From the NCBI GenBank assembly GCA_011009095.1, contig VTPC01090559.1, positions 59,809 through 123,808 of the forward strand: DNA of 64,000 nucleotides. The letters are read 5' to 3'. This document shows positions 23,661-35,470 of this stretch, one piece after another. The notes beneath the pieces are model-generated. The model ran no database searches. It was not told the origin of the DNA and was given only the letters and a program-made list of their open reading frames with translations. This DNA comes from Ignelater luminosus. Taxonomy: Eukaryota > Arthropoda > Insecta > Coleoptera > Elateridae. Both the position numbers and the translations under genes were made by a program. How positions within the stretch are numbered: position 1 is the first letter of the stretch; each line of letters starts with the position of its first letter.

Positions 23661-25229
23661 CTAGAGAATGCAGAGGTGAACCTTAAAATTAATAACGTTT
23701 TTATTTATTGGATGATAGACGTGAAATTTGCAGGGTATATAGGGAAAGCCCCTCTCTAACGGATTTTTGAAATCGAGCAATAAACTTTCTCGTACGCCCA
23801 CCAGTGGCGTGCAACTTTATTCGAATTCAGCAACTATTTCGAAATACCTTGTGTATACGGATGAAGATATCGGCAAGCAAGAAATTATTTCCTACTCTAC
23901 TGACAATGGTCTTTGCGACGCCGTAATAAGATTTCGTGTTACTGCACCCCCCTGAATTTTTCCCATTTAGCCCAGCGTAAAGTAATAGATAAGCAGAGGT
24001 CTCTTGCAAGAACGTTCCCGCTGTTTCATATTCCTTCATTCGAATTGCTACAGCATTGCCGTAACGACAAAGGTCCCCGCTACTTTTCTGCTCTAGAACG
24101 ACGTTAATCGCCTTGTTAGGAAGGGCGTCAGGGGCGTACGAAGTCGGGTTACATTCGTCACTTTTCGGCTCGTCCCGGGCAAACCGTAGAAGATATTGAA
24201 AAACTAATTATTTCATAGGCATCAACAAAGGGGGTTTCATCCATCCCCGTGTTCAAATCGGATCAATCGGATACGGGGAGGGGCAAATTACCCCTCCTTA
24301 AAAATCAGGATTTGCCCCCCATTTAAGTTTGACGCAGGTGGTGGATGTAGCACTTCCCAACGTATCGATTGGTACCCCAATCACGATTAATTACCTATAA
24401 ATAAGCGCTCTAGGTGGGGTTAAAGGAGTCTCGCCCCCCCCCCCCAGCTCCAGACCCGGGGTTTTCGAATTTCTGAGATTTTTTTAATTGAAACGTGTGT
24501 AGTGGCTAAAAGCTATACCAACGATGTGGATTTCATCTCCCGATCTTCATTTGTTTGGATACGGAGGTCCATTTTGCACTAGTTTTGGTGGTTTGTCGCT
24601 TTTTTGACTCGGAAGATGGCGTTTTTCGTGGCGCCAACCTTAATGCGTAATTAAAGACAATCGATGGGGCTATCCACTGCTGCAAACCGTTTTTGATTAA
24701 GTACCACGAATAAAGGCGCTATGAAACGTCAAATATACATCATGTTGATTTTTTTTTAAATAACTGTACCGACAAACAGTTAAAGACAGGTCGAATCGCA
24801 CACATATGATAGCATATACTCTGGCCTACACAACGAAAAACGTTCCAAGTCGATACGACTCTTAGTTGGCGAGGTGCAGCACAATACACTCCGTTTTTGG
24901 TTTTCCGGGGGTGGGGGGAGAAAAACAAACGCGAATCGGATAGTTTTTACGCAGAGCTATTCAGAAGGGTTGGTTCTATATGGAATTCGAATACGAAGCG
25001 ATTCGGGTAATTTAGAGCATTTTCGCGAAATTGGGAATTTATGGTCGAGCCGGACCTGCACGGCGCTCGCGTTTACTTTCCGAGCGGCAATTGTTTCTGT
25101 TCAGAGGGTGCTCCGCGGCAGCCTAAGTATGCATGCCGAATTTGGTCCTCTTATCTCTCCTCCTTCTCTCTCTATGAATTTCTTTCGTTTAAAATGGAAA
25201 TCCCTCTCGCGCCGCCCTTGGTAGAGGGG
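23661..25229. other. Moderately GC-rich non-coding sequence of copy A, cut off by the gap
   Basis: Mononucleotide C/G runs differ between the copies (for example the C run near 24436 and the G run near the counterpart of 24277). There is no coding signature. The composition and phrases such as TGGCGTGCAAC look like the non-coding part of a large repeat, but no ends are visible. It runs straight to the last base before the Ns, and the counterpart at 34161 continues without a break. Confidence 0.5.
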
Positions 25230-25629
25230 NNNNNNNNNNNNNNNNNNNNNNNNNNNNNNNNNNNNNNNNNNNNNNNNNNNNNNNNNNNNNNNNNNNNNNN
25301 NNNNNNNNNNNNNNNNNNNNNNNNNNNNNNNNNNNNNNNNNNNNNNNNNNNNNNNNNNNNNNNNNNNNNNNNNNNNNNNNNNNNNNNNNNNNNNNNNNNN
25401 NNNNNNNNNNNNNNNNNNNNNNNNNNNNNNNNNNNNNNNNNNNNNNNNNNNNNNNNNNNNNNNNNNNNNNNNNNNNNNNNNNNNNNNNNNNNNNNNNNNN
25501 NNNNNNNNNNNNNNNNNNNNNNNNNNNNNNNNNNNNNNNNNNNNNNNNNNNNNNNNNNNNNNNNNNNNNNNNNNNNNNNNNNNNNNNNNNNNNNNNNNNN
25601 NNNNNNNNNNNNNNNNNNNNNNNNNNNNN
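25230..25629. other. Assembly gap of exactly 400 N
   Basis: Runs of N only. Any open frame computed through it is meaningless. It lies exactly between the end of copy A and the start of copy B. Confidence 1.
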
Positions 25630-26402
25630 ACGAAGACCATACAAGTTGCAAATTACAACTCAGCCAATTACACAATGAAACCAACTTAACTGTCCTGACT
25701 CTACCGTGTGCTAGTGTGAGATCTTGGAAAAAATCAAAACACTACACCACAAACTTCACTTTAAAATAATGTAGACCATCAAACTCGATCAAACTCGCAA
25801 CTACTTATTTCTCTAATTTTCAAAAATTAATGCTTAAAGAAACAATAAAGAGTTTGACGTCACTGTCTATACTCGGAAAAAACGTAAATTATATTAAACA
25901 ACATATGGAAAACATTTTACATACATTTGACACCATTCTCCATTAATTTGGAGTGCAAAAAGTCACTTGAACTAAAATTAATAACACTTTAAACACCTCC
26001 CAAATTTACCCTAGAAACGTGGCAAGAGCGTCCCACAGATGAGTCACTTTGACCACGCTCACATTTTATGTTTGAAGACCCAACTAATTGTCTTTCCATA
26101 GCGATGTGCAGTACTGCCTCCTTTATCAAATTTCTTGGTACTAAACATGAAATTAAGAACTTCAGTTTGTCGATTTTTGTCCGCCTTTTTCGGGAAATGG
26201 GCCACTGTGCATCGCTTCGCTCCTAGTTCATTTTTAATTTATATTTAGATAAACTGAAAATGTCAAGTTCGTACTCAAATTTGATGAGTTTTCAGAATTC
26301 AACTCTCTTTGTACGTGTAAAGAATCCAGGAAGTTTTAGATCAGAGGGAAATTTATCTCGATCGAGATTTAAGGTTGTCATAGTTTGAGGAATAAGTATA
26401 TA

Positions 26403-26433
26403 AAGGGTTTTCCAATAAGAGGTGTTATTTTGA
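26403..26433 (+). repeat. Left terminal inverted repeat of DD41D copy B
   Basis: 31 bp, identical to the copy A end and inverse to 27677-27707. Confidence 0.95.
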
Positions 26434-26516
26434 ATAGCCCGCTATTTCGGTAGATGTCACTTTTGAAGCTATCATTTTTTGACATTTGACAAGTAGAAAC
26501 TACGCCATTAATAAAT

Positions 26517-27602
26517 ATGGAACGATACACGCTTCAACAACGCATTGAAATTATTAAAATTCACTATAAAAATGGTGAAAATTTGGCAGAGACGGTTCGT
26601 AAAACTCGAACATTTTTGGGTCACCGTGAAGCACCTTGTCGGACCGCAATACAGAAATTGGTGAAAAAATTCGAGCTCTTGGGACAAGTTAGTGATGTGA
26701 AGAATAAAACCCGTGCACGTCGCTCAAGAACAGCCGAGAATATTGCTGTTGTAGCCGAAAGTGTTAAAGAAAACCCAGGTTTGTCCATTCCTCGTCGTTC
26801 TTTGGAATTAGCCATTCCACAAACGTCATTACACCGTATTTTGCATAAAGATTTGGGTCTTAAGGCTTATAAAGTCCAGTTAACACAAGAACTCAAGCCG
26901 GCCGATCATCAACAACGTCGTGTCTTTGCTGATTGGGTCGTTGAAATGCATGAAAATGATCCAGAATTCCATCGAAAAATCATCTTGAGTGATGAGGCCC
27001 ATTTCCACCTCGGTGGCTTCGTCAACAAGCAAAATTGTCGGATCTGGGGCTCAGAAAATCCAAGAGTTATTGTTGAAAAGTCTCTCTATCCTCAACGTGT
27101 GACTGTTTGGTGCGGTTTATGGTCCGGCGGAGTCATTGGACCTTACTTTTTCGAAAATGAGGCTGGAGCAACAGTTACGGTGACTGGATTGCGCTATCGA
27201 GAGATGATTAACGATTTTTTATGGCCGGAATTGGATGGTATTGATCTGGACAACGTTTACTTTCAACAAGACGGCGCTACGTGCCACACAAGCAACGAAA
27301 CCATTGATCTTTTACGGAAAAAGTTTCCGGACCGTGTTATCTCTCGAAGAGGTGATCACAATTGGCCACCGAGATCTTGTGATTTAACACCTTGCGACTT
27401 CTTTCTTTGGGGCCACGTGAAAGAGAAGGTCTACGCCAACAGCCCAGCGTCGATTCAAGACCTCAAAGATGGAATTCGTGAGGCTATCGAGGACATAGGG
27501 CAGCCACTTTGCGATTTGGTTATGGAAAATTTCATGAAAAGGATATTGTCCTGTAAGCGTGGTCGTGGTGGTCATTTGCCTGATGTTATTTTCCACTATT
27601 AA
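26517..27602 (+). CDS. DD41D transposase, full length (361 aa), copy B
   Basis: The protein is the same as that at 17763-18848 except Ser158 in place of Arg158, immediately before catalytic D159. The triad D159, D252 and D294 and both N-terminal helix-turn-helix regions are unchanged. SDEAHF is the form usual in Tc1/mariner proteins, so this allele is the better candidate for a working enzyme. Arg next to the first metal ligand might weaken catalysis; that is inference. Confidence 0.95.
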   Translation: MERYTLQQRIEIIKIHYKNGENLAETVRKTRTFLGHREAPCRTAIQKLVKKFELLGQVSDVKNKTRARRSRTAENIAVVAESVKENPGLSIPRRSLELAIPQTSLHRILHKDLGLKAYKVQLTQELKPADHQQRRVFADWVVEMHENDPEFHRKIILSDEAHFHLGGFVNKQNCRIWGSENPRVIVEKSLYPQRVTVWCGLWSGGVIGPYFFENEAGATVTVTGLRYREMINDFLWPELDGIDLDNVYFQQDGATCHTSNETIDLLRKKFPDRVISRRGDHNWPPRSCDLTPCDFFLWGHVKEKVYANSPASIQDLKDGIREAIEDIGQPLCDLVMENFMKRILSCKRGRGGHLPDVIFHY

Positions 27603-27676
27603 CGGCATACCTTCCTCTTTATAATGAAATAAACATCCGATCATTTATATTAAAAAATGGCACTTTTCTTTGAATA

Positions 27677-27707
27677 TCAAAATAACACCTCTTATTGGAA
27701 AACCCTT
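27677..27707 (-). repeat. Right terminal inverted repeat of DD41D copy B
   Basis: 31 bp, inverse of 26403-26433, followed by the TA target duplicate at 27708-27709. Confidence 0.95.
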
Positions 27708-27954
27708 TAGTTTACAATAAGTAAATGAATTTTTTATTGGACGTGTTGCAAAATGTCCGAGTCGAAGACGGTGCAAATTTTTTAAGTTTAACAATTTTAA
27801 CAATTGTCTACTTGAGAATTGTCTCAGGAACGAGGTTCTCAATAAAGTCGTAAAATAAATAGAAAACACTACAACTATGAAAAGTCACGTTTTGTCTTAA
27901 CCTTCTCAACAGAAGCTAATGTATAGTGAAGGTAGCTGTGGTAGTTTCTCCTTT

Positions 27955-28665
27955 CTCAACTTTGTTGCCTGCGCCAGCAATAGCGAAAGCTTTATTCAAC
28001 TAGAAGCCTTCGATAGGGTCTTCTTGGGCAATCCGTTTCGTCTCTTTTCTTTCTGCTCTTCTTTTTCATTTTTTACGTATATGGCAGGGAATTCTCGAGC
28101 CATCTTCTCTTGGTCTGCTTCCTTTCTATTCTTCTTATCCATGCAATTTTTTATTCTAAAATTCTACTTAAAACTTCCCTGATATAGACCTGCCCATCTG
28201 CTAACATCTCATGCGAATGCATCAGGCTGTGTCCAGGATGTACACCAAGGATCCATTCTTTCGTCCATTATTCATTTCTTTATTGCCACGGCATTCCGTG
28301 GTCCGACGTCCATCTGTCCCAATACACGGACGATACGACCCTATGGGTGACGCCTCGAAGCTCCGCCGAGGAATCGAAAACTCGAACTTTCGTCAATAGT
28401 CAAATCCCTCAGCATCATTTTCAACCTGGTACTTAGACAGAACCTAAAAAAATCATCAAACCTGTGATCGACTGTCGATTCAAAATCGTCACCGCGTCGC
28501 CAGATGCGATCGCCAGACTCAGACAGAAGGAGAGGACCATCTGCAGGATCTTCCACCCTTCGGCGAAAAGTGCGCTTCTTGAATTCTTCATAAGGGGCGG
28601 TAGATCAAAACGAAGAGCTCGTTATCGAGATATTCAGAATCCCAGCTTGACTTTCGAAAAGAAAA
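27955..28665 (+). mobile_element. Broken non-LTR reverse transcriptase fragment (Jockey/I-like), copy B
   Basis: This is the allelic counterpart of 19200-19960, with the same LEAFDRV, HQGSILS and DDTTLWV remnants in shifting frames. It lacks the 55-bp stretch present in copy A and differs by scattered substitutions. Confidence 0.6.
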
Positions 28666-29060
28666 CACAGAAAAAAATTCAAACATCACATTATCATGAG
28701 ACGTACCCACATCTCGAAGTTGGAACATCCTCCTTATTCATTCCCTCCTCGTATACATGTAGTTAGCGGTCTGCGCGCTGCGGTTGCTTTCCGAAGGTTC
28801 AGGGAATATTCCACCCTTCGGAGAATAGTGCGCTCCTCACATTCTTCATAAGGGGCGATAGATCAAAACAAAGAGCTCGTTCTCAAGATATTCATAATCC
28901 CAGCTTGACTCGCGAAAAGTAAACAAAAAAATTCAGACATTTGTCCTTCGTTACCATGAGACGTGCCCACATCTCGCAGTTGGAACATCCTCCTTATTAA
29001 TTCCCTCCTCGTATACAGGTAGTTAGCGGTCTGCGCGCTGGCGGTTGCTTTCCGGAAGTC
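28551..29060 (+). repeat. Two tandem ~258-bp units, only one present in copy A
   Basis: Unit 1 starts TTCCACCCTTCGG at 28551 and unit 2 starts TTCCACCCTTCGG at 28809. Both run through AAGGGGCG, GCCCACATCTCG or similar, and GTATACA...GTAGTTAGCGGTCTGCG. The units differ at about one base in ten, too much for a fresh duplication within haplotype B. Copy A has a single unit, so either A lost one by unequal pairing or the duplication is an old polymorphism. Confidence 0.8.
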
Positions 29061-32000
29061 CAGGAGGTTCCTTGAACCGACTTTCTTCAGTTTTATCGTG
29101 TTTTCGTTTTACTGTTTAAGGCACATGCCCAGACAGTATTCTTCAACGAGCCCACCCACTTAAAGACACAAAACAACGCAAATAACACAACATAACTATT
29201 TCCTTCTCTGCACATCAACAAAGAGGAACCGCCACCCTGTTGCTTTTGAATATTAAAGTTACCTTTTTCCTCTTATCGTTGATTGATCACCATCCCATTA
29301 CTACTTTTTATACTTAATTTTCAGATCTTGATAACATTGCAATAACGTGGTGAAAGCTAGGAATTGACGCATCTTACTGCTTATTGTATCTTTTTTGCTT
29401 ATCTTTGCTTTTCTGATAAAACTAAAGAGAGAGGATCATACTATCTTAAGCCTATCTGTCCACTAAGAGTTATTGCGATAAATTGTTTGCTGTTTGATCA
29501 GGTTCGTTACTTTTGGAGGCCATCTTTCTAAAAGTAGTATGAATGGTATCCTTCTCTTTGCTTTATACAGAAGAATAGTGGGAGGATATAAATATTTGCT
29601 AAGAAATTTAAAAAAATTCTTAAATATGCTTTTATCAGTTGAAATAATACTTTGGATGCGAACATGCGTATTTTAAAAATACGATTGGAGGACGCCGATA
29701 ACAAATTAAAAATAAATAGAAAGAAACTCGTGATGGTAGGTTTAACGATTGCGTCTTCCCGATCTGAAATTCACACAAAGAAAAATAAACCGTAAGTTGT
29801 CGCGTCGTCGGCAGACTATAAAAATATTTTCACAGTCCCTTGACAAGATCATTATCATAACATTATTATCCACAAAATCTTTTATTTCACCAAGAGAGAT
29901 TGTGAATCTCTTTGAAGACATAAACGTTACTTGAGCAACTAAATAATATCCAATTCAAAATTTTTTGTACATGTAAAAGTTTACTTTTTATTGAAACATC
30001 TTGCTCAGAACCAAGGCCTCCAATTAACGTAAATCTAAAACGGTGGAGTTTAGATCTTCTTATTTTTGTATCAAAATAATTGTAAAATTTACTTATAGTA
30101 TACAAATACTTCTACTACGTTGCAATCTCTTTTCCTTTTATTTAACCGCTGGCTCTTATGCAGGGGCACGTTCTTACCTGGATTTATAACCCTGCATGCG
30201 TGTTACAGCCTGAAAAGTTTAATTTTTTGGTTCGATATTCTTACGAGGGCTATTTTTCACAACTTGACATCTTTCTATACTGTTAGAAATTACGATCGAC
30301 CACCTCGTCTGTTCTTGGTAATCTTAGATCTCTTTTTCGTATTAGAAGAGTTTTTCCATTTATTTATTGGATAAATTAATTCTAGGTAAGTCAGTTTTGC
30401 GTTTAGTTTTAGAAAGGACCTTTCAACAAGCTAAATTTGCTTTCATTTTACAGTAATACAGTCATCTAGTATTAAAAAGGGTCGGTCACAGTAGAAGTAG
30501 GTAGGTATTATGTCGTTGGCTTCTGTATGCCTCTTTCAGGTAACAATTGGGGATTATTGTTTCCTTCCTGGAAGGACGGTAAGCGCCGGATTTGGTTGGT
30601 TCCTGAACACAATGTACGAAATAAAAATGCTTCAAACTTCAAAGCTAACGTTAACATTTTTCACAATATTATTTTTGTAAAAATTCTTTGCAAATATCTA
30701 TAATTTCTTATTATATAAGAACAAAACTAAATTTAGAAATTCGTAAAGGAAACGAAATGTTACTGACTGTCATGTATACCTATAATTAGATTCGAAATAC
30801 TGTTTACTCGTGTAAAATGTGTTCTAATTAATGCAAATTCTGTCACGCTTTTGATTTTGTGATTCGTCACAATATTGTTAGGCGACAGTTAACACGAAGT
30901 ATATTTATTTTTCCAGAGCCGAACAAAACATTTCAAAATAATTTTCAAGAGTAAAAGCGTTATTATTTGTTAAAAGTTAACATTACACTGTATTGATTTT
31001 TTTGTTACACCACATTTTAAAACGCAAAAGAGAGAGATGCTTTTTGTATTATTATCGCCGTCCCTGCTATAAACAGGTTGTATAAATATAAACCTCTTTT
31101 CATGTCGTTAATATTTAATTCTCCAGCATCCATTTACGCAGAGCTCTGGAAACGTACACACGTAAATACATAGAACATTTCTTATCTAAAATGATACTAG
31201 TGACCTAGAATGTATCCCATTAGTAAGTTTAGCTGGAACGAAAATTGTTAATCCTATATAATTAGTGCTGCAGCCAGCTGTTAACGGAACGACTTTTATC
31301 TTTCGAACATCCAAAACTCATTCACTTGGAAAGTATTGACTTTTCGTTTCTTTTCTGGATGAATCTGGAACTGTTTTTGATTAATTTTGTTGTATAGAAA
31401 AAAGAGAGTGTAAATGAAAATAGTTTTTCCTTGTGCGTCAAACAGAACTTTATAATTGTTTTCAGCTCTGAAACTAGATTTGCATTTCAATGATTTCCTA
31501 TCCGGACTGCTTTTTAATGGAATGATTTATTTCACCTACTACTATTTTGAATATCGAAGAGCTTTTGGGGTGGATAACCGTTGGATACCGAAAGGCATTT
31601 TTATTATTATTTAGCTCCAAATTTCTTGGGTGTTGTTATGTTAAACTCCTACTAAACTAGAATCCGTATAATCCATTGCATGAAAAATTTCAGCCTCTCC
31701 ATTCTCGAAGAAGAATTCTGTACTTGGTTATCATAATCCCGGAAATAATAAAATCGTGGCATCGCAAAAAACTCGTTTTGCTGCAATTTGTTTGTTTCAG
31801 TTATTAGTCTCACTTGGCAAATTTTTTCCCCAAAAGTTTTTTCCCACTGTTATGACATCGATGAAAGTGATTGCTGTCATCAAGATGTATTTAATTAATT
31901 GTTGATTTATGTACCTGTACAGTCATTAGAAAAAGCTTCTCAACTGCCCATGGCCACATCTTGATTTTTGAAGTTTCTTGGGCAATCCTCAATGTTTTGG

Positions 32001-32450
32001 GAGTTTTCAGTAAATGGATATTAGAAAAATCACAAACACAACCACAACCAACTATCCACTTTTCTGATGATTATATTTGAGTTGCTAAAATCTTAAAGTT
32101 GAGTATTAAAGTCGCCCTTGCATGTACTACCTTATATTGTTCTACCCAGACAAGACAATCTGGAGCATACCAAGAAAATTTGTCTTTGTTATTATTTTTG
32201 GAACAAATGACACAAAGAACGTTTTCCTCATAAGAGGTTGTCTTCATAGTCAGAGATTGATATAAACTGACCACGACTTTGAAGTAAAGAAAAGATCTGT
32301 GATATTGTTGGAATGGGCTGCTCTCTCGAGAGTTTTGAAGTTCACTCTTGATCTGTTCAATTATGTGTTTCGTTGTTGTTTGCTGTCTTGGTATTTATTG
32401 TATTGAACTTGACTGAGCTTATAAAGGCAGAGTGGAATGAAGTATGGGAG
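29061..32450. other. Non-coding DNA of copy B
   Basis: Counterpart of copy A about 20095-23460. Differences are scattered substitutions and short indels, including a 26-bp insertion near 32366-32391. No conserved reading frame is seen. Confidence 0.5.
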
Positions 32451-34161
32451 GTAGCTTGGTGTTTTGTCTCGCTTGGGTAGTTTTGAGACGTTCGTGGTCT
32501 TGTGACGCCCGCCTTGACATTTACTCTCCTTTGTGCCGCTTCTGGCGGCCCCACCTCGGTCTTCGCCCTCGTCCACGCCGCCTTCGGCGCCCCGACTACA
32601 AAACACTAGAGAATGCAGAGATGAACCTTAAAATTAATAACGTTTTTATTTATTGGACGATAGACGTGAAATTTGCAGGGTATATAGGGAAAGCCCCTCT
32701 CTAACAGGATTTTTGAAATCGAGCAATAAACTTTCTCGTACGCCCACCAGTGGCGTGCAACTTTATTCGAATTCAGCAACTATTTCGAAATACCCTCTGT
32801 ATACGGATGAAGATATCGGCAAGCAAGAAATTATTTCCTACTCTACTGACAATGGTCTTTGCGACGCCGTAATAAGATTTCGTGTTACTGCACCCCCCTG
32901 AATTTTTCCCATTTAGCCCAGTGTAAAGTAATAGATAAGCAGAGGTCTCTTGCAAGAACGTTCCCGCTGTTTCATATTCCTTCATTCGAATTACTACAGC
33001 ATTGCCGTAACGACAAAGGTCCCCGCTACTTTTCTGCTCTAGAACGACGTTAATCGCCCTGTTAGAAAGGGCGTCAGTGGCGTACGAAGTCGGGTTACAT
33101 TCGTCACTTTTCGGCTCGTCCCGGGCAAACCGTAGAAGATATTGAAACACTAATTATTTCATAGGCATCAACAAAGGGGGTTTCATCCATCCCCGTGTTA
33201 AAATCGGATCAATCGGATACGGGGGGGGGGGGCAAATTACCCCTCCTTAAAAATCAGGATTTGCCCCCCATTTAAGTTTGACGCAGGTGGTGGATGTAGC
33301 ACTGCCCAACGTATCGATTGGTACCCGAATCACGATTAATTACCTATAAATAAGCGCTCTAGGTGGAGTTAAAGGAGTCTCTCCCCCCCCCAAGCTCCAG
33401 ACCCAGGGTTTTCGAATTTCTGAGATTTTTTAATTGAAACGTGTGTAGTGGCTAAAAGCTATACCAACGATGTGGATTTCATCTCCCGATCTTCATTTTT
33501 TTTTTGATACGGAGGTCCATTTTGCACTAGTTTTGGTGGTTTGTCGCTTTTTTGACTTGGAAGATGGCGTTTTTCGGGGCGCCAACCTTAATGCGTAATT
33601 AAAGACAATCGATGGGGCTATCCACTGCTGCAAACCGTGTTGATTAAGTACCACGAATGAAACGTCAAATATACATCATGTTGATTTTTTGTTAAATAAC
33701 TGTACCGACAAACAGTTAAAGACAGGTCGAATCGCACACATATGATAGCATATACTCTGGCCTACACAACGAAAAAAGTTCCAAGTCGATACGACTCTTA
33801 GTTGGCGAGGTGCAGCACAATACACTCCGTTTTTGGTTTTCCGGGAGTGGGGGGAGAAAAACAAACGCGAATCGGATAGTTTTTGCGCAGAGCTATTCAG
33901 GTTGGTTCTATATGGAATTCGAATACGAAGCGATTCGGGTAATTTAGAGCATTTTCGCGAAATTGGGAATTTATGGTCGAGCCGGACCTGCACGGCGCTC
34001 GCGTTTACTTTCCGAGCGGCAATTGTTTCTGCTCAGAGGGTGCTCCGCGGCAGCCTAAGTATGCATGCCGAATTTGGTCCTCTTATCTCTCCTCCTTCTC
34101 TCTCTATGAATTTCTTTCGTTTAAAATGGAAATCCCTCTCGCGCCGCCCTTGGTAGAGGGG
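32451..34161. other. GC-richer non-coding sequence of copy B
   Basis: Counterpart of 23461-25229, lacking the first GCCGCCTTCGGCG block and differing in C/G run lengths. It is the place to look for what follows the truncated copy A, since the sequence continues through 34162 without interruption. Confidence 0.5.
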
Positions 34162-34860
34162 AACTTTGTTTTAACGGTTGTCGCACGCTGGATCACTATG
34201 GTAAACACCGCCCCAAAAGAGGTTTCGATATCTTTTAAAAACACAAATCACCCCCTCCTACCCGACGCCTATGGAACCGTTCTGGAGTTGGGTTAGCTCA
34301 AAACAATGAGGGAACATACCAAAAACAGGTGACGGTGCAAGGTCGCTATTGGGCCCAAGCGGGATGGTATACTCAAAAACCATCGAAATCTACCTGGTGG
34401 TTTTCGAGATCTAGAAAACGAGTATGCCTAAAAAACGCCATTTTTGGTCCTTTGACCCGCTCGTTCTCAGTTTCTGTGGGGTGATTAATGAAAACCCCTT
34501 AAATGCATAATACCACCACTAGACTATCGACCGCACCCGGTCCGATTCGAAGGGGAGCAATGAGTTTCTTATGTACAATAATTTTATATAAGGTCTAAGT
34601 CAACATTGAAAGTCTGTTCTTGTTTCTTCATGTTCTAAGACCAGCGTTTGTTTGTTTGTTGTTTTGGACAAGTATTTTTTGTCTACCACAAGGCTTTGTA
34701 CTTTTTTATCTTTGGCAGTTTTTTGCCTTACAAGGTACATTCATTCCATCTCTCCCAGGTTCTTTTATTTTCTATTTTAGAGTAACAAATTTTTCCTTTA
34801 TTCATTTGCTTGCCGTGTTTCTTGTTTTTGTCAGATCTTCAACTGACAGATGAATAGCGT
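34162..34860. other. Continuation of the GC-richer non-coding block
   Basis: Phrases such as GGTTTTCGAGATCTAGAAAACG and AAAAAACGCCATTTTTGG are typical of non-coding parts of insect repeats. No end or gene is visible. GC drops from about 34560 onward. Confidence 0.4.
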
Positions 34861-34869
34861 AAAGCATAG

Positions 34870-35470
34870 CTTGATAGTCGACAACTGTAGGTGACCTATC
34901 TGAGGGCGGAATTCGAGTTTTGCTCACCATAAACATCTTGATGACAATGAAGCTTTATTATTGAAGCCAGGATGTGTGGAGAAGCCGGACTCCAGACTAG
35001 AAAGTAATTTATAATTTTTTTAGATAATTCTAAGGCTTCCAGTTTTTCCATTTTTGGTTGAAAGCAAAGCCTAATAGAAAGCCACTGCAGATGGTCTACA
35101 TAAGAGCAAAACCCGTCGTCAGTCACTCCAAATGATTTGAGTGAGGCTGAAACGCGATTGTTAAATTGAAAGGGAAGCCGAAGAGAAAGCTATCGCTGGT
35201 GGCCTGGATGAGGGCGAAACGCCATAGTCGGCTACCAAGTAGAAGACGCAGTCTAATAGCAGAGAAAGAAGCCCACCACGTTGAATATCCTGAGGACGGA
35301 ACCTGATTGTCAAATTTACTAAAATAATAATAATTTTGAATAAAAAGTCAAAGTCTAATAGTTGATCACTGCAAGTGACCTTCTAGTAAAAAATCAAGCT
35401 TGACGTCAACACTCCAAATGGTCGAAATGAAGACAAGTTTGATTGTATGGTAAAGTCTAATTTGAGAGCC
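34870..35470 (+). repeat. Degenerate short repeats with a hammerhead-like core
   Basis: About seven imperfect units share the pattern (A/G)GTGGCC-TG-ATGAGGGCGAAACGC-ATTGTC-AGCCACT, often as two variants in turn. The clearest is 35197-35237. There TGGTGGCC and GGCTACCA can pair as a 7-8-bp stem around TGGATGAGGGCGAAACGCC and AGTC. CTGANGA, GAAAC and a GTC cleavage triplet enclosed by such a stem are hammerhead ribozyme hallmarks, known in Penelope-like elements and retrozymes. The second stem is nearly absent and other units have drifted, so self-cleavage now is unlikely. A recurring spacer is AGTCTAATAG. Confidence 0.4.

Larger units (their letters stand above)
16878..25229 (+). repeat. Large duplicated segment, copy A (left contig end)
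   Basis: This 8.35-kb stretch matches 25630-34161 along its full length in the same orientation. Substitutions are at about 2% by eye in the first 700 bp, plus a handful of indels. It ends at the last base before the N gap. Its left edge lies inside the Transib-like coding block, not at an element boundary. It holds a DD41D transposon, a LINE fragment and long non-coding stretches. The best reading is one haplotype of a locus whose other haplotype is copy B. Confidence 0.95.
26403..27707 (+). mobile_element. Intact 1305-bp DD41D (rosa-like) Tc1/mariner transposon, copy B
   Basis: It occupies the same insertion site as copy A, with the same length, the same perfect 31-bp ends (26403-26433 and 27677-27707) and TA at 26401-26402 and 27708-27709. 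I noticed only two substitutions between the two 1305-bp elements: one silent (GCC to GCT in Ala) and one giving R158S. Because the site is shared, it is the same insertion event seen twice, not two transposition events. Confidence 0.95.
25630..34161 (+). repeat. Large duplicated segment, copy B (right contig start)
   Basis: It begins with the first base after the gap and matches copy A from 16878 onward. Homology stops at 34161, the counterpart of the last base of copy A, while copy B's own sequence runs on smoothly. It is about 180 bp longer than copy A, mainly because of an extra ~258-bp tandem unit at 28551-29060, offset by deletions of 55, 42 and 18 bp relative to A. Confidence 0.95.

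Noticed and set aside
25041-25769. Long open frames across 25.1-25.7 kb on both strands
   Set aside because: They consist mainly of unknown residues translated from the 400 Ns.
26403-27707. Counting the two DD41D elements as independent insertions
   Set aside because: Both sit in the same flanking sequence at the same TA, so they are one insertion present in both copies of the duplicated segment.
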